Part shown: positions 26,553-38,812 of the stretch, piece after piece | Position numbering within the stretch: the first letter of the stretch is position 1 | How the letters are laid out: every line of letters starts with the position of its first letter | Assembly: GCA_017858095.1 (NCBI GenBank) | Contig: JAFMCB010000001.1 | Coordinates: 124,001-188,000, forward strand | Length of the DNA stretch: 64,000 nucleotides | Reading direction: 5' to 3' | Source: Methylophilaceae bacterium | GTDB taxonomy: Bacteria; Pseudomonadota; Gammaproteobacteria; Burkholderiales; Methylophilaceae | The notes under the pieces: model-generated | What the model was told of the DNA's origin: nothing | Databases searched by the model: none | Seen by the model: the letters and a program-made list of their open reading frames with translations, nothing else | Position numbers and translations under genes: made by a program

Positions 26553-28534
26553 TATAATTTAATAAAAAATGTCATTAATAAAAATAAGCCAATAATCATA
26601 ATAAAAGCGTAATGATAAATATATCCAGTTTGGAAATTTTTTAATTTATAAGCCATCCGATTGATAAAATACGCAGGACCATTAACAAGGTATCTATCGA
26701 TCAAATTAATATCAATTTTTAACCATAAGAAACTTCCAAAATATCTCAACCATTTTGCTAGGTATTTTTCATTCAAATGATCGAAACCATAACCATGTTG
26801 CAATATCTCTCTTGCATAACGAGTCACTTTAGATTCAATATTTATGTTGATATATTTAGCATTAATCAGCCAAGCAACTAAAATTCCTAGCAACATTAAG
26901 AAAAAGGGTAATGTTAAAAAACCATGTAATCCCATTTTAAAGGGGTTATTAAAATGATCTTGGATGACAGAAAAATTAGTGTGTATTGCCTGATTAATAG
27001 TTATTGATGTAGAAAAAAAATCACCGATTAACAAAGTTTGAATACTAACGTAACCAATTATCACAGATGGTATTGCCAAAAGAATTAATGGTATGGTGAC
27101 TACTCTTGAACTTTCAAATGGGATCTGACTAGAAGATAAACCATGGTGTGTATTTTTTAATTTTAATGTTTTCCATTTCTCTGTTCCATGAAAAACCATC
27201 AAATAGAGTCGTGTTGAATATAGTGCAGTAAAAAATACTCCGAAGACTAACATCCAGTAAGCGTAGTCAGAACCAAAGATTTGGCTATACTTTGTTGTTT
27301 CTATAATTATTTCTTTTGAGTAAAATCCAGAAAAGAAAGGTGTGCCAATTAATGCCAAAGAGCCCAATAGAAAAGTGATCCATGTAATAGGCATATATTT
27401 TTTTATATTTCCCATGTGCCTTATATCTTGATCATGATGCATGCCAATTATTACTGAACCTGCTGCTAAGAATAAAAGTGCTTTAAAAAAAGCATGGGTC
27501 ATTAAATGAAAAATAGCCACTGAATATGCCGATACGCCCAGCGCAACAGTCATGTATCCTAATTGCGATAATGTTGAAAAGGCAATCACTCTTTTGATAT
27601 CGTTTTGAATCACACCCATTATCCCCATTAATATCGCAGTTGTTGCACCAATAATTGTAATGAAGGAAAGAGCTGTTTCTGAAAGTTCGAATAAAGGAGA
27701 AAGTCTAGCAACCATAAAAATTCCTGCAGTAACCATAGTTGCGGCATGAATAAGTGCTGAAATAGGTGTTGGGCCCTCCATCGAATCTGGTAGCCATACA
27801 TGCAAAGGGATTTGAGCTGATTTACCCATTGCGCCAATAAAAAGAAGGATGCAAATTAACGAAAAAAGTGAAACAGAAAAATCTCCAACAAGAAAAATTT
27901 CTTGACTCTCTAGGGCGGCTGCGCGACCAAAAACTGTTTGGTAATCCAAAGACCCAAACCAAAAAAGGATTAGTGCAACCCCTAATAGTAAACCAATATC
28001 CCCCACCCTATTTACCAAAAATGCTTTTAAGTTAGCATGTATCGCTGTTGGTTTTTGGTACCAAAACCCAATAAGAAGATATGAAACAAGTCCAACTCCT
28101 TCCCAACCAAAAAATAATTGTAGGAAATTATTACTCATTACAAGCATTAACATGGCAAAAGTAAATAAAGAGATATAACTAAAAAAACGACTGAATCCTG
28201 GGTCATCCCTCATATAACCGATGGTATAGATATGTACCATCAGAGAAACAAATGTCACCACAACCATCATTAATGCAGTTAAATTGTCAATCATAAAACC
28301 AATCTCAAAGGTATAACTGCCTGTTGATAACCATTGGTAGAGAGTAAACTCTCCAGAGAATCCATGACTAGTAATATATAGAGTATATATAGCTACGAAA
28401 AATGCTAATCCAACACTCGCAGTAGTTAAGCCATAACTAAATACTTTTGAAAATTTATTGCCAAACAAACCGACTAAAATAGATGCTAGAAGTGGAGCAA
28501 AGGGGGCTATAGAAAAAATATGAATTAATTGCAC
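26552..28534 (-). CDS. nuoL: NADH-quinone oxidoreductase subunit L
   Basis: A 660-residue antiporter-like subunit with about 16 TM helices plus the long lateral helix near the C-terminus. Signatures: GWEGVGLVSYLLIGFWY near 144-160, HVWLPDSMEGPTPISALIHAATMV near 247-270, and KRVIAFSTLSQLGYM near 320. It shares its first base with the nuoM start region and follows nuoK by 1 base. Confidence 0.97.
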   Translation of the reverse strand: MQLIHIFSIAPFAPLLASILVGLFGNKFSKVFSYGLTTASVGLAFFVAIYTLYITSHGFSGEFTLYQWLSTGSYTFEIGFMIDNLTALMMVVVTFVSLMVHIYTIGYMRDDPGFSRFFSYISLFTFAMLMLVMSNNFLQLFFGWEGVGLVSYLLIGFWYQKPTAIHANLKAFLVNRVGDIGLLLGVALILFWFGSLDYQTVFGRAAALESQEIFLVGDFSVSLFSLICILLFIGAMGKSAQIPLHVWLPDSMEGPTPISALIHAATMVTAGIFMVARLSPLFELSETALSFITIIGATTAILMGIMGVIQNDIKRVIAFSTLSQLGYMTVALGVSAYSVAIFHLMTHAFFKALLFLAAGSVIIGMHHDQDIRHMGNIKKYMPITWITFLLGSLALIGTPFFSGFYSKEIIIETTKYSQIFGSDYAYWMLVFGVFFTALYSTRLYLMVFHGTEKWKTLKLKNTHHGLSSSQIPFESSRVVTIPLILLAIPSVIIGYVSIQTLLIGDFFSTSITINQAIHTNFSVIQDHFNNPFKMGLHGFLTLPFFLMLLGILVAWLINAKYININIESKVTRYAREILQHGYGFDHLNEKYLAKWLRYFGSFLWLKIDINLIDRYLVNGPAYFINRMAYKLKNFQTGYIYHYAFIMIIGLFLLMTFFIKL

Positions 28535-28535
28535 T

Positions 28536-28841
28536 TTATCCCTTTAATCTATTTAAGTCATCAACATTAATTGACTGATTATTTCGAAATACAACAATAA
28601 TAATTGCCAAACCAATCGCAGATTCTGCGGCAGCGACAGTTAAAATAAAGAATACAAAAACTTGCCCCGCTAAATCACCCAAGTAATGACTAAAAGCAAT
28701 AAAATTAATATTTACAGCAAGAAGCATAAGTTCTATGGCCATTAATAAGGTGATGATATTTTTTCGATTCAAAAATATTCCCACAACACCAATCAAAAAA
28801 AGAAGTGCGGCTAAAATTAAAAAATGCGTTAATGTAATCAT
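28536..28841 (-). CDS. nuoK: NADH-quinone oxidoreductase subunit K
   Basis: A 101-residue protein with three TM helices, exactly the family length. The conserved glutamates are in [17 protein letters not shown] near 33-49 and [16 protein letters not shown] near 70-85, both part of the proton path. It overlaps nuoJ by 4 bp. Confidence 0.97.
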   Translation of the reverse strand: MITLTHFLILAALLFLIGVVGIFLNRKNIITLLMAIELMLLAVNINFIAFSHYLGDLAGQVFVFFILTVAAAESAIGLAIIIVVFRNNQSINVDDLNRLKG

Positions 28842-29437
28842 CTTTTTTTACGTCTAATGGGATCTTGAGACTTCATTTTTACCATCTTAATTCTTTGATT
28901 TCTTTGGACTTTTATTTGATCAGCAGGATTTATGCCTTTGTGTGTTTTCATTCCTCTCAGGGTTAATAGAATGGCTGCAACAATGGCTACCAGAAGAATA
29001 ATGGAGGCAATTTCAAAAGGGAACACGTAATCGGTATAAAGAACTTGGCCAAGGGCCTCGGTATTACTAATACCCACAGAGTCTTTTGGGGTCATATCTT
29101 TAAAATAACTGTGATTTAGAACTAGAATCATTTCAATCAGCATGATAACAGCGACAATCGATGCCACCGGCATGTAATCCCAAAACCCTTCTTTTAAACG
29201 ATCAATATTTATATCAAGCATCATGACGACAAAAAGAAAGAGCACCATTACCGCCCCCACATATACAAGAACCAGTGCAATGGCTAAAAATTCTGCTTTT
29301 AATAATAGCCAAATTCCTCCAGCACTAAAAAATGATAAAACCAAAAAAAGTGCAGATAAAACTGGATTGCGTGAAGTGATTACTTTTAAGGCAGAAAAGA
29401 TTAGGATAAGTGAAAAAAAATAAAAAAGGACTTCCAT
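28838..29437 (-). CDS. nuoJ: NADH-quinone oxidoreductase subunit J
   Basis: A 199-residue membrane subunit with five TM helices. It contains [19 protein letters not shown] near 59-77, the conserved pi-bulge helix of NuoJ. The C-terminal ~40 residues are basic and cytoplasmic. It shares a base with the end of nuoI and overlaps nuoK by 4 bp. Confidence 0.96.
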   Translation of the reverse strand: MEVLFYFFSLILIFSALKVITSRNPVLSALFLVLSFFSAGGIWLLLKAEFLAIALVLVYVGAVMVLFLFVVMMLDINIDRLKEGFWDYMPVASIVAVIMLIEMILVLNHSYFKDMTPKDSVGISNTEALGQVLYTDYVFPFEIASIILLVAIVAAILLTLRGMKTHKGINPADQIKVQRNQRIKMVKMKSQDPIRRKKR

Positions 29438-29934
29438 TATCGGTACTTGGCCTCCTCTGCTCTATCAGCTTGTATCATTTTTTCATATTTATCACCAACC
29501 TTAAGTAGCATTTCTTTGTTATAAAGAAGGTCGCCTCTTTCCTCGCCGTGATAATCTAGAATTCTAGTTTCCACAATGGAGTCAACAGGACAAGATTCTT
29601 CACAAAACCCACAAAAGATGCATTTTGTTAGATCAATATCATACCTTGTGGTGCGACGAGTATTATCCTCTCGCATCTCAGATTCGATAGTGATAGCCAT
29701 AGCTGGACACACCGCTTCACATAATTTACAAGCTATACATCGCTCTTCACCATTCGGGTATCTTCGTAATGCATGCAATCCTCTAAAACGGGCAGATTGT
29801 GGTGTTTTTTCTTCGGGATACTGAATTGTTATTTTTCTAGAAAAGAAATATCTGCCCGTTAAACTTAAGCCGATGAGAAGCTCATACAGCGAGAGTCCTT
29901 TGATTAAACTTATGATTTGTTTTTTGATATTCAT
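29437..29934 (-). CDS. nuoI: NADH-quinone oxidoreductase subunit I (2x 4Fe-4S)
   Basis: A 165-residue peripheral-arm subunit with two complete 4Fe-4S motifs, [12 protein letters not shown] near residues 62-73 and [12 protein letters not shown] near 101-112, carrying clusters N6a and N6b toward the quinone site. An amphipathic N-terminal helix anchors it to the membrane. It begins directly after nuoH ends. Confidence 0.98.
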   Translation of the reverse strand: MNIKKQIISLIKGLSLYELLIGLSLTGRYFFSRKITIQYPEEKTPQSARFRGLHALRRYPNGEERCIACKLCEAVCPAMAITIESEMREDNTRRTTRYDIDLTKCIFCGFCEESCPVDSIVETRILDYHGEERGDLLYNKEMLLKVGDKYEKMIQADRAEEAKYR

Positions 29935-30945
29935 TTAATGAAACATATCCTTTAGTGGTGTCTGCATCATCAGGCCAATAAAAATTATCCAAATTAAGGT
30001 AATTGGAATAAATACTTTCCAGCCAAGCCTCATGATTTGATCATAACGGTACCTTGGAAAAGTTGCTCTAAACCATAAAAAGAAAAATAGGCAGAAGCCG
30101 ACTTTTAAAAAAAGCCATAATATTCCATCAGGTATAAAGCTTACAGGAGATAACCAACCACCTAAAAACATCAATGCCGCTAACATGGAAACTAAAATCA
30201 TATTTGCATATTCTGCAAGAAAAAAAACAGCGAAAGCCATGCCTGAATATTCAACATGAAAACCAGCAACTATTTCTGATTCACCCTCAGCAACATCAAA
30301 AGGTGCTCTATTGGTTTCTGCGACAGCGCTAATGAAATAAATAATAAATAAGGGAAAAAGTGGCCAAATATACCATTGCAACAAACCACCTTGTTGTCCA
30401 TTAACTATATCGCCGAGATTCAAACTATTTGCACACATGAGAACGCCCACTAAAGTAAAACCCATGGCAATCTCATAAGAAACTATTTGTGCTGCAGAGC
30501 GTAAACTTCCTAAAAATGCATACTTTGAATTTGAAGCCCATCCAGCAATGATAACGCCATAGACGGCTATTGACGTCATAGCCAATACATACAAAAGTCC
30601 AGCATTTATATCAGCTAAAACCAATTCTGCATTAAAGGGAATGACAGCCCACGCAGCAAAAGCTGGGGCTATTGTTAAAATTGGTGCTATAAAAAATAAG
30701 GTTTTATTTGATTTATTTGGAGTAATTATTTCTTTGAACATTAACTTTAATGCATCTGCAATTGGCTGTAGAAGTCCATGAAAACCAACACGGTTGGGCC
30801 CAATCCTTCCTTGCATGTAACCAATAACTTTTCTTTCAAAAAAAGTTAAATAAGCAACTGAAATCATTAGAGGAATGACTATCAATAGAATTTTCAGCAA
30901 AATCCAAAAAGATTCAGCAATAATATCTAACCAAGGAGTAGTCAT
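29935..30945 (-). CDS. nuoH: NADH-quinone oxidoreductase subunit H
   Basis: A 336-residue subunit with eight TM helices that forms the quinone-access chamber. Signatures: [26 protein letters not shown] begins near 35, [27 protein letters not shown] near 208-234, and [13 protein letters not shown] near 291. It follows nuoG by 4 bases. Confidence 0.98.
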   Translation of the reverse strand: MTTPWLDIIAESFWILLKILLIVIPLMISVAYLTFFERKVIGYMQGRIGPNRVGFHGLLQPIADALKLMFKEIITPNKSNKTLFFIAPILTIAPAFAAWAVIPFNAELVLADINAGLLYVLAMTSIAVYGVIIAGWASNSKYAFLGSLRSAAQIVSYEIAMGFTLVGVLMCANSLNLGDIVNGQQGGLLQWYIWPLFPLFIIYFISAVAETNRAPFDVAEGESEIVAGFHVEYSGMAFAVFFLAEYANMILVSMLAALMFLGGWLSPVSFIPDGILWLFLKVGFCLFFFLWFRATFPRYRYDQIMRLGWKVFIPITLIWIIFIGLMMQTPLKDMFH

Positions 30946-30949
30946 AATC

Positions 30950-33094
30950 TTATAGCACTTCCTGCCTTATATTTATTAGTGGCTTATTTTTTTTGGAATG
31001 CAAAGAAATCGCTCTTCTAACAATCATGTCAGACTGTTCTGGTAAAATTGGATGGATTTCATTGCGACCATCTTTTTTTAATGGTTTTTCTTTGTTGTTA
31101 AATTTTTTTGCTGCTAGCGGTGGGTATGCCAGACGTTTTTTGGGATGAATTACTTTACATAAAACCTGTTCAGATGAATCGTAATCAAAATCATCCAAAT
31201 CAAGATAATTTCCTAAAACACGTAAAATTTTCCATGCCGGCCTTGATTGGCCCTTCGGCGATGTAATTGCCTTAATGCTTTGTAATTTTCTAGCAATATT
31301 TATATACGAGCCTGAAGATTCGGTATAAATAGCCATTGGCAATAAACAGTCAAAATCATCAAAGGCGTCTCCAGAATATGGCGTAATTGCTACTTTAAAA
31401 TTTATTTTTTGTATCAAATCTGTAAGATTTATATTTGCCCGGATATCATATTTTGGTTCAATATTTAAAGTAATTAATGAGGATATTTTCTTTGCCATCA
31501 TATCTTTTGTACTTTTCAACTCTTGTTTATGAGCAATCAAGTCTAATCCAACCCCATTAGGGTAATTTGAGAGGGATCCAAACAAACCCGATACACTCTC
31601 TGCTAAACAATTGGCCAGAAACACCAAATCGCTAGCATCGTTCGCTTCTAAAGCATTTTGGCCAAGAAAAATCGCTTTCTTATTTTTTCCTTTTACAAAC
31701 TGTTTCATCCATTGCAATGTATCAGCATTTAGTTTTTGTTTTTTGATAAAGGCCAATATATCTTGGTTGATTATTTTTTTCGGTTCAATTTCATAAACTG
31801 CTCTTAACATCTGAATCAATTGCGTTCTGTACTCTTGTGATTTACAAATAATTTTCTTCTCAAGAGGAATTAATAAATCATGCTCAAGTGCATTTATAAA
31901 AATTAATTTTCCACCCTGGTGAACCATTTTTCTGAAACGATGGGTCAGTAAAGGTTGGTCGAAACGCATATTTGAGCCTAAGATAATTACTTGATCAAGA
32001 GTTTCAATCTCGCTAATTTCACAACCAAGCCAGGTTCCAGAAAAATCGAAATTTTTTTGTGTAATTCGATAATCAACATTTTGCGTACCAATCTTGTCAG
32101 CAATTTTATGAATCAAATAAGATTCCTCAATTGAGCTTTGTGGGGAATGAAGGAACGCAACAGAATCTTGACCTTCATGCGCAATAGATCTATTAATATT
32201 TTTAGCTATAAATAAAAGTGCTTCTTCCCAATCAACTTTCAACCATTTTTTATTTTTCTTAATCATAGGCTCAAGAAGTCTATCGTTATGATAAAAACCT
32301 TCATAAGAAAAACGATCGCGATCAGATATCCAGCATTCATTAATTGCATCATTCTCTTTTGGAAGGGTTCTCATAACTCGGTCGTCTTTGATATGCATTT
32401 CTAAATTTGAACCAAGACTATCGTGTATAGAAATTGTTGGTCGCCTTACCAATTCCCAAGTTCGAGCTTTATATCGAAAAGGTTTTGAGGTCAGTGCGCC
32501 GACAGGGCATAAATCTATTATATTTCCGGATAATTCGGACTCCACTGATTTATCGACATAAGCTGAAATTTCTGCATGCTCACCCCGACCAACAAGCCCT
32601 AATTCTTGCACTCCCCCAATTTCTTTTAAAAATCTAACACAACGGGTGCACTGGATACATCGTGTTAGATCTGTTGAAATAAGTGGGCCAATATTTTTGT
32701 TCACTACAACACGCTTTTCCTCGGCATAACGGGATTCACTTGCTCCATATGCTACCGCGGTATCTTGTAATTCACATTCGCCTCCTTGATCACAAATTGG
32801 GCAATCAAGCGGATGATTAATCAACAAAAATTCCATTACACTTTGCTGTGCTTCTTTAGTAAATTTAGTTTTAGTTGAAACCTCCATTCCATCCATCACC
32901 TGAGTTGCGCATGCAGGAAGAGGTTTTCCAATATTTTTGACTTGAACGAGACACATTCTGCAATTTGCAGCAACAGTAAGTTTTTTGTGATAACAAAATC
33001 TTGGGATATCTATGCCGACCTCATCAGCAACCTCAATAATAGTTTTTTTCGATTGGACTTCAATCGATTTGCCATCAATTTTCAATTTAATCAT
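30950..33094 (-). CDS. nuoG: NADH-quinone oxidoreductase subunit G
   Basis: A 714-residue Fe-S subunit. The N-terminal 2Fe-2S domain has CRMCLVQV near 46; the His-Cys 4Fe-4S site is [18 protein letters not shown] near 94-111; a further 4Fe-4S motif [12 protein letters not shown] is near 142-153; the rest is a molybdopterin-oxidoreductase-like domain. Somewhat shorter than the ~770-900 residues common elsewhere. It overlaps nuoF by 8 bp. Confidence 0.97.
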   Translation of the reverse strand: MIKLKIDGKSIEVQSKKTIIEVADEVGIDIPRFCYHKKLTVAANCRMCLVQVKNIGKPLPACATQVMDGMEVSTKTKFTKEAQQSVMEFLLINHPLDCPICDQGGECELQDTAVAYGASESRYAEEKRVVVNKNIGPLISTDLTRCIQCTRCVRFLKEIGGVQELGLVGRGEHAEISAYVDKSVESELSGNIIDLCPVGALTSKPFRYKARTWELVRRPTISIHDSLGSNLEMHIKDDRVMRTLPKENDAINECWISDRDRFSYEGFYHNDRLLEPMIKKNKKWLKVDWEEALLFIAKNINRSIAHEGQDSVAFLHSPQSSIEESYLIHKIADKIGTQNVDYRITQKNFDFSGTWLGCEISEIETLDQVIILGSNMRFDQPLLTHRFRKMVHQGGKLIFINALEHDLLIPLEKKIICKSQEYRTQLIQMLRAVYEIEPKKIINQDILAFIKKQKLNADTLQWMKQFVKGKNKKAIFLGQNALEANDASDLVFLANCLAESVSGLFGSLSNYPNGVGLDLIAHKQELKSTKDMMAKKISSLITLNIEPKYDIRANINLTDLIQKINFKVAITPYSGDAFDDFDCLLPMAIYTESSGSYINIARKLQSIKAITSPKGQSRPAWKILRVLGNYLDLDDFDYDSSEQVLCKVIHPKKRLAYPPLAAKKFNNKEKPLKKDGRNEIHPILPEQSDMIVRRAISLHSKKNKPLINIRQEVL

Positions 33095-34403
33095 TTAAGC
33101 TCTCAATCATTGATTTTCCATGGCGAATAAAATATTCAAATTCAACTTCAAAATGTTTAATAAAACTAAGCACTGGAACTGCAGCTGCATCTCCGAGGGC
33201 ACATATTGTTCTTCCTGAAATTTTTTGACTAACATCTTTTAATAAATTTAAGTCATCCAATCGACCTTGGCCATCAACAATGCGTTTAACGATTCGATAA
33301 ACCCATCCTGTACCTTCGCGACATGGGGTGCATTGACCACATGATTCCTCATAGAAAAAGTAAGATAAGCGTTTAAGTGTATTGACCATACAAGTTGTCT
33401 CATCCATCACAATCATTGATCCAGCACCTAAACTACTTCCAATTTTACTCAAACCATCATAATCCATAGTGGCCTGCATGATTGTATGTGCAGGAACCAA
33501 AGCAGTGGATGGCCCGCCAGGTATAACGGCTTTTAATTTATGTCCTTTCCATACACCACCAGCAAGATCCAATAATTCCGAAAATGGCATACCCATTTGA
33601 ATTTCATAATTTCCAGGATTAGAAATATGTCCAGAAACTGAAAATATTTTAGTGCCACCAGAATTAGCAACACCTAAATCATTAAATGCTTGACCACCGT
33701 GTCTAATAATCCATGGGATAGATGCAAATGTTTCTGTATTGTTTACGCAAGTTGGTTTTCCATAAATACCATAAGTTGCAGGGAAGGGAGGTTTGAATCT
33801 TGGCTGCCCTTTCTTACCCTCGATTGATTCAATTAAGGCAGTTTCCTCGCCACATATATAAGCCCCATATCCATGGACAGCATGAAGTTCAAATGAAAAA
33901 TCTGAATTAAGAATATTTTTACCTAATAAACCCGCTTGCCTTGCTTGGTTTAAAGCTTCGCCAAAAGATAAATACTCATTCCAAATTTCTCCATGGATGT
34001 AATTAAAACCGACAGTTGCGTCCATTATGTACGCACCAATAATCATACCTTCGATAATCTGATGTGGGTTGTATCGAATAATATCTCTATCTTTAAATGT
34101 TCCAGGCTCACCTTCATCACTATTGCAAACAAGGTATTTTTCACCCTTTGCATTTTTTGGCATAAATGACCATTTTAATCCAGTCGGAAAACCCGCACCT
34201 CCCCTACCCCTTAATCCAGATAGTTTTATTTCTTCTAGTAAGTCGGATGGTGAAATTTTATCAGTGAGAATTTTTTTTAGCGCCTCATATCCACCAATAC
34301 TAATATAAGTTTTTATGCTCGCGGGATGATTTAAATCTTTTGTGGCCAAGCACAGTGGGAAAAGTTTTTTTTGAACAGGTGCATTAATGATTTCATCAGG
34401 CAT
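33087..34403 (-). CDS. nuoF: NADH-quinone oxidoreductase subunit F
   Basis: A 438-residue NADH/FMN-binding subunit. [20 protein letters not shown] near 62-81 binds FMN/NADH, and the C-terminal 4Fe-4S cluster N3 is bound by [14 protein letters not shown] near 351-364 plus a later cysteine in [12 protein letters not shown]. Electrons enter the complex here. It abuts nuoE. Confidence 0.98.
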   Translation of the reverse strand: MPDEIINAPVQKKLFPLCLATKDLNHPASIKTYISIGGYEALKKILTDKISPSDLLEEIKLSGLRGRGGAGFPTGLKWSFMPKNAKGEKYLVCNSDEGEPGTFKDRDIIRYNPHQIIEGMIIGAYIMDATVGFNYIHGEIWNEYLSFGEALNQARQAGLLGKNILNSDFSFELHAVHGYGAYICGEETALIESIEGKKGQPRFKPPFPATYGIYGKPTCVNNTETFASIPWIIRHGGQAFNDLGVANSGGTKIFSVSGHISNPGNYEIQMGMPFSELLDLAGGVWKGHKLKAVIPGGPSTALVPAHTIMQATMDYDGLSKIGSSLGAGSMIVMDETTCMVNTLKRLSYFFYEESCGQCTPCREGTGWVYRIVKRIVDGQGRLDDLNLLKDVSQKISGRTICALGDAAAVPVLSFIKHFEVEFEYFIRHGKSMIESLND

Positions 34404-34882
34404 TATTTTAGCTCCTTAATGATCACATCAAATTTTTCTGGTGAAATTTTTTCATACATTTTTTCGTTATTAATCACCATCATTGGGGCAGCATCACAGT
34501 TACCCATACATTCGCTCTCTTTAAGGCAGAATTTTTCATCTTTAGTTAGCTCATTAAAATCTATTTTTAATCGCTGTTTAATATGATTAACCAAAGAATC
34601 AACGCCTCTTAACATGCATGAGATATTAGTACAAACAGAGATTTTATATTTTCCTGTTGGTTTTAAATCATACATATTATAAAAAGTAGCCACTTCCATC
34701 ACTGCAATTTCAGGGATCTCAAGATAATCAGCAACATCAGAGAGGTCTTTATTTGATAACCAACCATGTTCTGCTTGCACAAATTGCAATGCTGCCATTA
34801 CAGCCGATTTTTTTTGGTTTTTAGGATATTTTAGAAGCTCGTTATCAATTTTTTTGGTAATTTTTTTAGGAAGTTTACTCAA
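34403..34882 (-). CDS. nuoE: NADH-quinone oxidoreductase subunit E
   Basis: A 159-residue thioredoxin-like 2Fe-2S subunit. The four ligands are visible in [10 protein letters not shown] near 83-92 and [16 protein letters not shown] near 123-138 (cluster N1a). It overlaps nuoD by 4 bp. Confidence 0.96.
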   Translation of the reverse strand: MSKLPKKITKKIDNELLKYPKNQKKSAVMAALQFVQAEHGWLSNKDLSDVADYLEIPEIAVMEVATFYNMYDLKPTGKYKISVCTNISCMLRGVDSLVNHIKQRLKIDFNELTKDEKFCLKESECMGNCDAAPMMVINNEKMYEKISPEKFDVIIKELK

Positions 34883-36132
34883 CGATCTATCTCCCCAAAA
34901 ACAATATCTTGAGTTCCAATAATGGCAACCAAATCTGACAGCATATGGCCCTGTGTCATTTCATTTAATGCTGCTAAATGCGGAAAGCCCGGTGCTCTAA
35001 TTTTTAAACGGTAAGGCTTATTCGCCCCATCCGAAATGATATAAGTTCCAAATTCACCTTTAGGATGTTCTACAGCGGCATAAGCCTCTCCCTTGGGTAA
35101 ATGAAAACCTTCAGTAAAAAGTTTGAAATGATGGATCATGGCTTCCATGTCCTCCTTCATATCTTCTCGTTTGGGTGGTGCCACTTTTGTATCTTTTGTA
35201 ATAACCTCCCCTGGATTTTTTCTAAGCCAATCTATACATTGACGAATAATTTTATTAGACTCTCGCATCTCTTCAATACGGACTAAATACCGGTCATAAC
35301 AGTCACCCTCTTTGCCAATCGGTATATCAAAATCAAGAAGATGATAAACCTCATAAGGCTGTTTCTTTCTTAAATCCCATTCAACCCCTGACCCCCTCAG
35401 CATGGGTCCAGTCATACCTAAAGCAATTGCACGTTCGGGATCAACAACACCAATACCGACAGTTCTTTGTTTCCATATACGGTTATCAGTTAACAATGTT
35501 TCATATTCGTCCACATAGTTTGGGAAACGCTTTGTAAAGTCTTCAATAAAATCTAACAGGGACCCTTGTCGATTTGCATTTAATTTTTCTACTTCTTTTT
35601 TAGATCTGTTTTTTGTTAATTCATAACGGGGCATTGTGTCAGGAAGATCACGATAAACGCCACCTGGGCGATAATAAGCGGCATGCATTCTTGCTCCTGA
35701 AACCGCTTCATAACAATCAAATAGATCTTCACGTTCCCTGAAAGCATAAAGAAATACAGTCATAGCCCCGACATCTAATGCATGCGCACCAAGCCACAAT
35801 AAGTGATTTAAAATACGCGTAATTTCATCAAACATCACCCTAATATATTGTGCGCGTATTGGTACCTCAAGATTAAGAAATTTTTCAATAGTCATGATAA
35901 AAGCATGCTCATTCATCATCATTGATACGTAATCTAATCGATCCATATAAGGTATTGATTGCAGATAAGTTCTATTTTCTGCTAATTTTTCTGTAGCTCG
36001 ATGAAGTAAGCCAATGTGTGGATCAGCTCTGCGAATTACCTCTCCATCCATTTCAAGAACCAATCTAAGAACACCGTGTGCTGCTGGATGCTGAGGCCCA
36101 AAATTCATTGTGTAGTTTTTAATCTCAGCCAT
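34879..36132 (-). CDS. nuoD: NADH-quinone oxidoreductase subunit D
   Basis: A 417-residue 49-kDa-type subunit that forms the quinone-binding pocket with Nuo[23 protein letters not shown] near 10-31, [15 protein letters not shown] near 38-52, and the C-terminal [24 protein letters not shown]. Open frame runs 12 codons further up, but ATG 36130-36132 ([14 protein letters not shown]) is the family start; it overlaps nuoC by 8 bp. Confidence 0.97.
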   Translation of the reverse strand: MAEIKNYTMNFGPQHPAAHGVLRLVLEMDGEVIRRADPHIGLLHRATEKLAENRTYLQSIPYMDRLDYVSMMMNEHAFIMTIEKFLNLEVPIRAQYIRVMFDEITRILNHLLWLGAHALDVGAMTVFLYAFREREDLFDCYEAVSGARMHAAYYRPGGVYRDLPDTMPRYELTKNRSKKEVEKLNANRQGSLLDFIEDFTKRFPNYVDEYETLLTDNRIWKQRTVGIGVVDPERAIALGMTGPMLRGSGVEWDLRKKQPYEVYHLLDFDIPIGKEGDCYDRYLVRIEEMRESNKIIRQCIDWLRKNPGEVITKDTKVAPPKREDMKEDMEAMIHHFKLFTEGFHLPKGEAYAAVEHPKGEFGTYIISDGANKPYRLKIRAPGFPHLAALNEMTQGHMLSDLVAIIGTQDIVFGEIDR

Positions 36133-36721
36133 TGTGAAAACCCTCATCTCGAATAATTCGGGGCACATTATTTCTTTGTTCTATTGAAACAGGTTCATAA
36201 ATCACTCTTTTTTGGCTTGGATCATAACGCATCTCTACCTTACCAATCATTGGAAAGTCTTTTCTAAATGGGTGTCCTATAAATCCATAATCTGTCAAAA
36301 TTCTCCTCAAATCTGGATGATTTAAAAACATAATTCCAAGAAGATCAAAAGCTTCTCTCTCATACCAATCTGCAACAGGCCATAATGAAATTACGGTTGG
36401 TAAAATGGGAAATTCGTTATTTTCAAGAAAAACTTTGACGCGGATTCGCTGATTATTTTTAAGCGATAAAAGATGGTAAACAACTGCAAAACGTCTCTCG
36501 TTTACCTGCTCTTCAGGAAACTCAAGATAATCAACGCCACATAGATCAATAAGCTGCTTAAAATGAAATTCTGGTTTATCTTTAAGAATTTTTAAAACAT
36601 CAATTGTCTCGTCAGCTTTTATGGTGATTGTCACTTCATCAAAACGCAAACAACTTCTTACTATTTTCTTAGCCAAACTTTTCTTAACATTTTCTAACAA
36701 TAATTTAGCTTTGGTTTTCAT
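36125..36721 (-). CDS. nuoC: NADH-quinone oxidoreductase subunit C
   Basis: A 198-residue 30-kDa-type subunit. Signatures: [18 protein letters not shown] near 53-70 and the C-terminal [29 protein letters not shown] near 119-147 with GHPFRKDFP. Separate from nuoD, as usual outside enterobacteria. It overlaps nuoB by 4 bp. Confidence 0.97.
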   Translation of the reverse strand: MKTKAKLLLENVKKSLAKKIVRSCLRFDEVTITIKADETIDVLKILKDKPEFHFKQLIDLCGVDYLEFPEEQVNERRFAVVYHLLSLKNNQRIRVKVFLENNEFPILPTVISLWPVADWYEREAFDLLGIMFLNHPDLRRILTDYGFIGHPFRKDFPMIGKVEMRYDPSQKRVIYEPVSIEQRNNVPRIIRDEGFHNG

Positions 36722-37194
36722 CGCGCTATGGTATGAGTTTTTTTAATTTTCTTCTGTAGCTGAATCAATCCATACATCAATGCCTCAGCAGTTGGGGGGC
36801 AACCTGGCACATAAATATCAACCGGAATAATTCTGTCACAACCTCTGACAACGGAATATGAATAATGGTAATACCCGCCACCATTAGCACAAGATCCCAT
36901 TGAAATTACCCATTTCGGATCCGGCATTTGATCATAAACTTTTCTCAAAGCAGGGGCCATTTTATTGACAAGGGTTCCTGCCACAATCATGACATCCGAT
37001 TGCCTGGGACTGGCCCGAAAAACAACACCAAAGCGATCCAGATCATATCTTGATGCTCCTGCATGCATCATTTCAACTGCGCAACAAGCAAGACCAAATG
37101 TCATTGGCCAAAGAGAACCTGTTCTTGTGTAGTTAATTAATGTATCTAGATTGGTGGTTACATAACCTTTCTCTAAAATTCCTTCAATGCCCAC
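36718..37194 (-). CDS. nuoB: NADH-quinone oxidoreductase subunit B
   Basis: A 158-residue subunit binding terminal cluster N2 with the tandem cysteines in [14 protein letters not shown] near 33-46, then [35 protein letters not shown] near 100-134. It passes electrons to quinone. It starts 3 bases after nuoA. Confidence 0.98.
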   Translation of the reverse strand: MGIEGILEKGYVTTNLDTLINYTRTGSLWPMTFGLACCAVEMMHAGASRYDLDRFGVVFRASPRQSDVMIVAGTLVNKMAPALRKVYDQMPDPKWVISMGSCANGGGYYHYSYSVVRGCDRIIPVDIYVPGCPPTAEALMYGLIQLQKKIKKTHTIAR

Positions 37195-37197
37195 AAA

Positions 37198-37554
37198 TTA
37201 CTCCCAATCTAATGCCCCTTTTTTCCACTCATAGATAAATCCAACAACCAGAATTGCTAAAAAAACTAACATCGAAATAAAACCAAACATGCCGATTTGA
37301 TCAATTACTACTGCCCATGGAAATAAAAAGGTAATTTCAAGATCGAAAATGATAAATAGAATTGCCACTAGATAATAACGCACGTCAAATTTCATTCGAG
37401 CATCCTCAAATGCCTCAAAACCACATTCATAAGGAGAATTTTTTGCTGCGTTTGGTTTACTAGGGCTTAGTATAGAGCCTAGAATTATCGGACCGAGGCC
37501 AATAGCTAGTCCCACAAAGATGAAAAGCAAAATTGGAAAGTAATTTTCCAGCAC
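37198..37554 (-). CDS. nuoA: NADH-quinone oxidoreductase subunit A
   Basis: A 118-residue protein with three TM helices and the signature [42 protein letters not shown], beginning near 40, including the conserved Cys loop. First gene of the 14-gene nuo operon, 27 bp downstream of tRNA-Leu(GAG). No separate promoter is obvious, so read-through from the secG/tRNA side is possible. Confidence 0.98.
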   Translation of the reverse strand: MLENYFPILLFIFVGLAIGLGPIILGSILSPSKPNAAKNSPYECGFEAFEDARMKFDVRYYLVAILFIIFDLEITFLFPWAVVIDQIGMFGFISMLVFLAILVVGFIYEWKKGALDWE

Positions 37555-37581
37555 AACCGTCCCTCAAAAAAATAATTATTT

Positions 37582-37666
37582 TGGTGCCGTCGGCGAGACT
37601 CGAACTCGCACGACTTTCGTCACTACCCCCTCAAGATAGCGTGTCTACCAATTCCACCACGACGGC
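37582..37666 (-). tRNA. tRNA-Leu (GAG)
   Basis: An 85-nt tRNA with a long variable arm. Acceptor GCCGTCG pairs with CGACGGC, encoded CCA, anticodon stem CTATC/GGTAG with loop TTGAGGG (anticodon GAG), T-loop TTCGAGT. It sits between secG and nuoA, a common betaproteobacterial arrangement. Confidence 0.96.
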
Positions 37667-37685
37667 TAAAAACTAAAAGCCAAAT

Positions 37686-38027
37686 TTAGTCTGGAATATC
37701 ATCGACACCAGTAATCTCATCTGACTCTGGTGAATCAATAATAGTTTCCACAGTTTCTTTTTCTTGAGGTAAATTTGCAACAGCAGACGAACCATGTTTT
37801 TTACTGGCAATGATTGCTAAAGCAATACTTGTACAAAAAAATACTGTGACACAGATTGATGTCAGTCGACTCAGAAAATTGGAGGATCCTTGAACGCCAA
37901 AAATACTGCCAGAATTTCCTCCACCAAAAGCAGCTCCAGCATCAGCCCCTTTACCATGTTGAACCAACACTAAACCTATTACACCCAAACATGCTAAAAC
38001 ATGAATGATTACAATTAAACCTTCCAT
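37686..38027 (-). CDS. secG: Preprotein translocase subunit SecG
   Basis: A 113-residue two-TM protein: MEGLIVIIHVLACLGVIGLVLVQHGKGADAG at the start with the SecG motif QHGKGADAGAAFGGG near 23-37, second TM near 53-72, then an acidic tail (EKETVETIIDSPESDEITG). It assists SecYE in protein export. Located between tpiA and tRNA-Leu. Confidence 0.96.
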   Translation of the reverse strand: MEGLIVIIHVLACLGVIGLVLVQHGKGADAGAAFGGGNSGSIFGVQGSSNFLSRLTSICVTVFFCTSIALAIIASKKHGSSAVANLPQEKETVETIIDSPESDEITGVDDIPD

Positions 38028-38044
38028 AATTCCTCTTCAAAAAA

Positions 38045-38812
38045 CTATAATGAATTAACAATCTGACAAATTTTTATAAATTCTTCTGCATTTAGCGAGC
38101 CTCGACCAATCAATGCCCCGTCAACACTTTCTAAACCGCATAATTGTAACGCATTTTTACTATTTACGCTTCCACCATAAATAATTTTAAGGTCATCAAT
38201 ACTATTGTTTTTATCTTCATGAATTAAGTTTCTAATGAAGTTGCACATATGATCGGCTTGCTCAGGTGAGGCTGCCAAATCAGAACCAATAGCCCATATA
38301 GGTTCATACGCAATAATTGAATTTTTAAATACATTGGTTCCGTATTTTTTGCGAATAGTTTCAATTTGATTTGCTACAACCCGCTCCATTATTCCAGCTT
38401 CTCTCTCAATCAAAGTTTCCCCAACACATAATAAGGGTGTCATTGATTTGCTTTTAACAATACTAAATTTGGTTGCTATATTTTCATCTGACTCACAATA
38501 AGCAGTACTTCTCTCTGAATGGCCAACAATGGCATACTTTGAATTAAAATCAGTAAGCATGGCAACACTTACCTCCCCAGTGAATGGTCCTTTTTCATCC
38601 TTCGCAACATTTTGGCTGCCCCAAGAAATATTACTATCTTGAAAGATCATTTGGGCTTGAAATAAATAGGGGTAAGAAACACAAATTCCAATATCAATTG
38701 TATTTACATCCTTTAATGCAATTTTTATTTGATTGAAATGCTTTTCATTAAAATCTAATGAGCCATTCATTTTTAAATTACCTACAACTACTTTTTTGCT
38801 AACTTTATTCAT
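38045..38812 (-). CDS. tpiA: Triosephosphate isomerase
   Basis: A 255-residue TIM barrel interconverting DHAP and glyceraldehyde 3-phosphate. Catalytic lysine in VVGNLKMNGS near residues 9-18, catalytic His in VGHSERS near 96-102 and catalytic Glu in IAYEPIWAIG near 167-176; phosphate loop YGGSVNSKNA near 212. In a RuMP-type methylotroph it links triose products. It overlaps recJ by 8 bp. Confidence 0.97.
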   Translation of the reverse strand: MNKVSKKVVVGNLKMNGSLDFNEKHFNQIKIALKDVNTIDIGICVSYPYLFQAQMIFQDSNISWGSQNVAKDEKGPFTGEVSVAMLTDFNSKYAIVGHSERSTAYCESDENIATKFSIVKSKSMTPLLCVGETLIEREAGIMERVVANQIETIRKKYGTNVFKNSIIAYEPIWAIGSDLAASPEQADHMCNFIRNLIHEDKNNSIDDLKIIYGGSVNSKNALQLCGLESVDGALIGRGSLNAEEFIKICQIVNSL